A stretch of 26,894 bases of DNA, from assembly GCA_018362935.1 (NCBI GenBank), contig JAHALQ010000019.1:1-26894 (forward strand), given 5' to 3'. The position numbers and the translations under genes were made by a program. Below, in pieces: positions 23,665 through 26,894 of the stretch. Position 1 is the first letter of the stretch. Every line of letters starts with the position of its first letter. The stretch comes from Pseudomonadota bacterium (GTDB taxonomy: Bacteria > Pseudomonadota > Alphaproteobacteria > RF32 > CAG-239). The notes below the pieces were generated by a model. It saw only the letters and a program-made list of their open reading frames with translations, was not told where the DNA came from and did not search any database.

Positions 23665-23924
23665 GATAAAAATTGCATTCAGGGATATTTTTTCAGATTT
23701 GCTGTTCGGGAAAGTCACTGATTGGCTTTCGGAATGGCTTTGCTTGTCGCAAAATCCGCCGTTCTTTCCGTTGCGCGCAATATACGGCTAAGAAAGCTTT
23801 TAAATGGCAGTTGCCATGCAGATATTTTTGCCGTAACCCCAAACGGCGACAATGGCAGGAGCCTTCGCATCGCTTCTTCCTGTAAGGTTATTTTCATGCT
23901 TTCTCACAAAATTAATCTATGTAT

Positions 23925-23969
23925 AAAAAACAGCCCGAGCGCTTACACAAGCACCGGGGCTGTTTTTTT
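23925..23969. terminator. Terminator downstream of the aminotransferase gene
   Basis: AAAAAACAGCCC and GGGCTGTTTTTT pair across a 20-nt insert that itself can form a GCTT/AAGC stem. T runs are present on both strands, so it can serve the minus-strand aminotransferase and block leftward and rightward read-through. Confidence 0.8.
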
Positions 23970-23990
23970 GAGGTTTATAAGCGGGCCTGA

Positions 23991-25148
23991 TTAGGCGGCT
24001 TTTTTAGCCTTTTTGGCTGCAAATTCGTTCATCTTGCTGATGACATAATCCAGATCTTCATTGTCCAGATACGGTGTCATCGGGATAGACAGAACGGTTT
24101 TTGACAATTTTTCACAAACCGGCAGGCTGCGGGTGTTCCACTTGGCATAGGCGGTCTGGGTATTAACCGGGCGCGGGTAGTAAGCGCCGCAGGGAATGCC
24201 GTTTTCTTTGAGGTAGCTCATCAGCTCGTCACGGTCTTCGCAGTGAATGGTATAGAGCGCATAAGCTGACTGGCAGTTGTTTAAAATCTGCTGTTTGCCG
24301 AAGTAGCCGTCGAGTTCGTTGTCATAACGGCTGGCAACCCGGAAACGGTTTTTAAGTTCATCATCAAATACGGTCAGTTTCTGGAGCAAAACGGCGCCCT
24401 GAAAAGAATTCATGCGGCCGGTCATGCCGAGGCGGACGTTGTCATAATGGTCTTCCGGGCTCATGCCGTGAACGCGGCAGGATTTGACCAGTTCGTTTTC
24501 TTCATTGGAGTTGGTAAAAACTGCGCCGCCGTCGCCGTAGCAGCCCAAAGGCTTGGTCGGATAGAAAGAAGTGGCGGACATGTCGGCGATTGAACCGGCT
24601 TTTTTGCCTTTGTAAACCGAACCGTAAGACTGGCAGGAGTCGGAAAGGACTTTCATGCCGTTGGCATGGGCGATTTTGATAATTTCGTCATAGTCGCACG
24701 GAGAACCGAAGATGTCGACGGGAATAACGGCTTTAAGGTTGAGTTTTCCTTCTTTTTTGACTTCGTCAATCGCGCGCTGCAAATCTTTGGGATCCATATT
24801 GTACGTATCGGGATCAGAGTCGACGAAAATCGGCGTGGCACCAAGCAGAACCGGAGCTTCGGCTGATGCAACAAATGTGAAAGAAGACACGAAAACCGCG
24901 TCGCCGGGTTTGACGTCCCAGGCCATCAGAGCCAAAGTTAAGGCATCGGTGCCTGAACCGCAGGTCGAGCAGTATTTAACGCCGGAATAGGCGGCCAATT
25001 TCTCATCCAGCTCTTTGGTTTCGGGCCCCTGGCAGTATGCACCGTGGTTCAGGATAGTTTCAAAGGCCTTGAGGAACTTGTCCTGGCCGATAACATTCTG
25101 CGAGGTCTTGCAGTCAAAAAGCATAATGGGTTTAGAAGGTTTAGTCAT
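23991..25148 (-). CDS. DegT/DnrJ/EryC1/StrS-family PLP sugar aminotransferase
   Basis: Enzymes of this family transaminate nucleotide-linked keto-sugars used in O-antigen, capsule or glycoprotein glycans. In 385 residues the fold shows the cofactor loop GSGTDAL (64-70), the acidic D170 in SDSCQSYG, and the PLP-binding lysine K199 in FYPTKPLGCYGDGG. The C-terminus has a Lys/Ala-rich tail (AAKKAKKAA). The best general match is to WecE/WbpE-type proteins, but the substrate cannot be read. It stands alone between tRNA-Phe and mlaA with its own terminator, without the epimerase, dehydrogenase or glycosyltransferase genes that usually accompany it. AAGGACG precedes the ATG. Confidence 0.93.
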   Translation of the reverse strand: MTKPSKPIMLFDCKTSQNVIGQDKFLKAFETILNHGAYCQGPETKELDEKLAAYSGVKYCSTCGSGTDALTLALMAWDVKPGDAVFVSSFTFVASAEAPVLLGATPIFVDSDPDTYNMDPKDLQRAIDEVKKEGKLNLKAVIPVDIFGSPCDYDEIIKIAHANGMKVLSDSCQSYGSVYKGKKAGSIADMSATSFYPTKPLGCYGDGGAVFTNSNEENELVKSCRVHGMSPEDHYDNVRLGMTGRMNSFQGAVLLQKLTVFDDELKNRFRVASRYDNELDGYFGKQQILNNCQSAYALYTIHCEDRDELMSYLKENGIPCGAYYPRPVNTQTAYAKWNTRSLPVCEKLSKTVLSIPMTPYLDNEDLDYVISKMNEFAAKKAKKAA

Positions 25149-25325
25149 TGCTTACGTCCTTATATTTGTTTTAACTGCTGCCGATAATATGTTAGTTCGA
25201 AAGACATTGCAAAACACAAAAAATTACCGGTTTGTAACATTATCTTCATGCTTTTTGAAATTAGTTGATTTAACAAAATATAATGATATATTAACTTGCA
25301 AGTTTAATTATATAGAGAGGTTGGT

Positions 25326-26111
25326 GTGAATAAGCGTCTAAAATTTGCGGCGGGCTGCGCTGCTTTATTAATGCTCGGGGCATGTGCTTTCGACGGAAAG
25401 CTTCAGCGGCCCGAAAACGAGGCTGATCCTTATGAATCGGTTAACCGCAAAATCTTTTCTTTTAATGAAGGTTTTTACGAGAACATCATGTTTCCGATTG
25501 CCCGCGGTTATCGTAATGTAACAACGCCGTTTGTACGCGAGCGTGTCAGTAGTTTTGTCGCGAATATGCAGGAACCCGTTTCTGCCGTCAATCATCTTTT
25601 GCAGCTTGAATTTGTCGATTCTCTGAAGAGCGTCGGCCGTTTTGCCGTCAACACCACCATGGGTTTGGGCGGTATGTTTGACGTTGCGCCGGGTTGGAAG
25701 CTTGAGCCTAATAAAACCTCTTTTAACGAGACGCTCGCCAGTTGGTGTGTCGTTCAGGGTCCGTATGTCGTCGTTCCTTTCCTCGGCCCCAGTTCGCCGC
25801 GCGGCGTGACCGGAACGGTTGTTGACGCGATGGCTGACCCGGTATTCTGGGCGACTTATAATGATGCCAACATCCGCGATAAGGTGACTTATCCGTATGA
25901 AGCCGTCAAGTACATTTCCTATGCCGAAAATTATATGGGAATATATGACGATCTGAAACGCAATTCCGTTGATTTCTATTCAACCATGCGTTCGGCTTAT
26001 ATGCAAAACCAGCAGAAGTTCAGATGCCGTTTTGCGCCGCAGGCGGATTCGCAGGCATATGATTTTGATTTCGGCGTTGAAGACGACGCTTTTGATGAAA
26101 CGGAAGAATAG
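25326..26111 (+). CDS. mlaA: MlaA/VacJ outer membrane lipoprotein
   Basis: MlaA removes mislocalised phospholipids from the outer leaflet of the outer membrane and passes them to MlaC. The 261-residue precursor has a lipobox LGAC with lipidated C20 and Ala at +2, fitting outer-membrane sorting. The family core follows: DPYESVNRKIFSFNE (34-48), then VGRFAVNTTMGLGGMFDVA, VPFLGPSSPRG and DAMADPVFW. The tail is acidic (VEDDAFDETEE). The start is a GTG at 25326 with AGAGAGG upstream. mlaC follows after 11 nt. The gap before it (25149-25325) is AT-rich and presumably holds the promoter. Confidence 0.96.
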   Translation: MNKRLKFAAGCAALLMLGACAFDGKLQRPENEADPYESVNRKIFSFNEGFYENIMFPIARGYRNVTTPFVRERVSSFVANMQEPVSAVNHLLQLEFVDSLKSVGRFAVNTTMGLGGMFDVAPGWKLEPNKTSFNETLASWCVVQGPYVVVPFLGPSSPRGVTGTVVDAMADPVFWATYNDANIRDKVTYPYEAVKYISYAENYMGIYDDLKRNSVDFYSTMRSAYMQNQQKFRCRFAPQADSQAYDFDFGVEDDAFDETEE

Positions 26112-26122
26112 GAGAAACCGCT

Positions 26123-26719
26123 ATGAATAAAAACATTTTGAAATTGGCATTTGCCGCCGTTATACTTCTTGCCGGAAACGCCCGCGCCGAAATTGACGCC
26201 GCCAAAGCGGAAAACTTTGTCAAAAACGTAACCGCCGAAGGAATTGAGGACATTATCAATGCCAATGTTTCGCAGGCGGAAAAAGACGCCCGCTTTGCCA
26301 AACTGTTCAATCAGGCGTTGGATTTGGATTTTATCGGCCAATTTGTTTTAGGGCGCAACTGGAAGGTTGCCACTCCGGAGCAGCGCAAAGAGTTTATCAA
26401 AGTATACCGCCAGCTCAATGTCAGCACATGGTCAAAACGTTTTGACGAATTCAAAGGCAAAAACTTTGTTTTTAAAGGCACGTCGCCGTCCAATTCCAAA
26501 GGCCAGGTTTTTGTAAATTCAATTGTGCCGATGGATCAGGGAGAGCCGGCCAAAGTTGTTTGGCGTGTCCGTGAGAAAAACGGCAGTTACAAAATTGTTG
26601 ACATCATTATCGAAAACGTCAGTCTGGCCATAACCGCCCGTAATGAGTATACCGCTTTCATCAAAAACAATCCCGGCGGCATAGACGCTCTGATTGCCAA
26701 CCTGAAAAGCAAAATCTAA
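26123..26719 (+). CDS. mlaC: Periplasmic phospholipid-binding protein MlaC
   Basis: MlaC carries phospholipids between MlaA and the inner-membrane MlaFEDB complex. The 198-residue precursor has a signal peptide cut after ARA (residue 22) and the MlaC/Ttg2D pattern: FNQALDLDFIGQFVLGRNWKVATPEQRKEFIKVYRQL, then VWRVREKNGSYKIVDIIIENVSLAITARNEY with the phospholipid-pocket strands. AGGAG precedes the ATG. It forms a two-gene operon with mlaA and is followed by hairpins; mlaF, mlaE and mlaD are not in the window, so this is a split Mla locus. Confidence 0.96.
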   Translation: MNKNILKLAFAAVILLAGNARAEIDAAKAENFVKNVTAEGIEDIINANVSQAEKDARFAKLFNQALDLDFIGQFVLGRNWKVATPEQRKEFIKVYRQLNVSTWSKRFDEFKGKNFVFKGTSPSNSKGQVFVNSIVPMDQGEPAKVVWRVREKNGSYKIVDIIIENVSLAITARNEYTAFIKNNPGGIDALIANLKSKI

Positions 26720-26767
26720 ACATTAAAAGAGCCTCTAAGCGAAAATTGTTCTCGCTGAGATTAAAGA

Positions 26768-26801
26768 AAACCCTGTTTCTTGCGGAACAGGGTTTAATTT
26801 T
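26768..26801 (+). terminator. Terminator after mlaC
   Basis: AAACCCTGTT and AACAGGGTTT form a perfect 10-bp stem with an 8-nt loop, followed by TAATTTT. A second, imperfect hairpin (26734-26742 with 26752-26760) lies just before it. Confidence 0.75.
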
Positions 26802-26894
26802 GTCCCAACGGCACCTTTAATTTCTTGTTGACTCGATGCAAGAAATAGCCGATAATAAGAATTGTCTAACATTCTTATTATAAAGGCGTCGAAA
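26798..26894. repeat. Long-range inverted repeat, right copy (promoter module)
   Basis: Reverse-complement match to 44-142 with five substitutions and one 2-nt indel. Homology begins immediately after the mlaC terminator and continues to the last base of the window, four nt short of where the start codon would fall by comparison with the left copy. Confidence 0.85.
26828..26881 (+). promoter_or_regulatory. Sigma70-type promoter with 11-bp dyad operator (right copy)
   Basis: TTGACT (26828-26833), a 17-nt spacer and GATAAT (26851-26856) face rightward out of the window. The dyad has the same perfect 11-bp arms as the left copy (26852-26862 and 26871-26881) but an 8-nt loop. The gene it drives lies beyond the window; by analogy with the left copy it should encode an exported protein starting within a few bases. 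Confidence 0.65.

Noticed and set aside
23715..23897. Short frame of 51-60 codons between tRNA-Phe and the aminotransferase (minus strand)
   Set aside because: AGGAAGAAGCG before an internal ATG at 23870 is a fair ribosome site, but the product has no motif, signal peptide or context, so I cannot support it as a gene.

Overview
The window reads as chromosomal DNA from an alphaproteobacterium with a Gram-negative, LPS-bearing envelope. The support is the gene order pyrH-frr-uppS-cdsA-rseP-bamA-lpxD-fabZ-lpxA-lpxI-lpxB, the use of LpxI instead of LpxH, an alphaproteobacterial-type TopA and ComEC, and an MlaA/MlaC pair. Base composition looks balanced, near half G+C by eye. A flavodiiron protein suggests an anaerobic or microaerophilic life, and a gut-type Rhodospirillales-like lineage is my best guess; this is inference, not shown by the sequence.

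Layout. Positions 1-143: the first 13 codons of a minus-strand exported protein and its promoter. Positions 144-350: gene-free, with a REP-like palindromic repeat. Positions 352-4683: a minus-strand cluster plsY-dprA-topA closed by a very strong terminator that overlaps the topA 3' end. Positions 4810-15618: a long plus-strand envelope block (UMP kinase, ribosome recycling, undecaprenyl-PP synthase, CDP-diglyceride synthase, RseP, BamA and lipid A genes), interrupted by terminators after fabZ and lpxA. Positions 15615-18027: a small Cys-rich exported protein (minus) and comEC (plus). Positions 18031-19760: an HxlR-type regulator divergent from a FadL-type outer-membrane transporter. Positions 19868-22275: flavodiiron protein fprA, a GNAT acetyltransferase and a YerC/TrpR-like regulator. 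Positions 22406-23222: a DUF4186 protein overlapping ybaK. Positions 23281-23641: a tRNA-Phe locus with a second copy of its 3' end. Positions 23991-25148: a lone DegT-family sugar aminotransferase. Positions 25326-26719: mlaA-mlaC. Positions 26798-26894: an outward-facing promoter.

How the parts work together. Most of the window is envelope construction and maintenance: phospholipid (plsY, cdsA), lipid A (lpxD, fabZ, lpxA, lpxI, lpxB), polyprenyl carrier (uppS), outer-membrane protein insertion (bamA), envelope proteolysis (rseP), hydrophobic substrate uptake (fadL-like) and lipid asymmetry (mlaA, mlaC). DprA and ComEC together suggest DNA uptake capacity.

The two most unusual signals are non-coding. 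First, the two window edges carry a ~97-bp near-identical inverted promoter/operator module, each copy facing outward; the left copy drives a secreted-protein gene and the right one presumably a paralogue just outside. Second, the 3' end of tRNA-Phe is duplicated 208 bp beyond the end of the intact gene, as expected for an integration scar or a decayed tandem tRNA. I found no clear new multi-gene system; the core genes are conventional.
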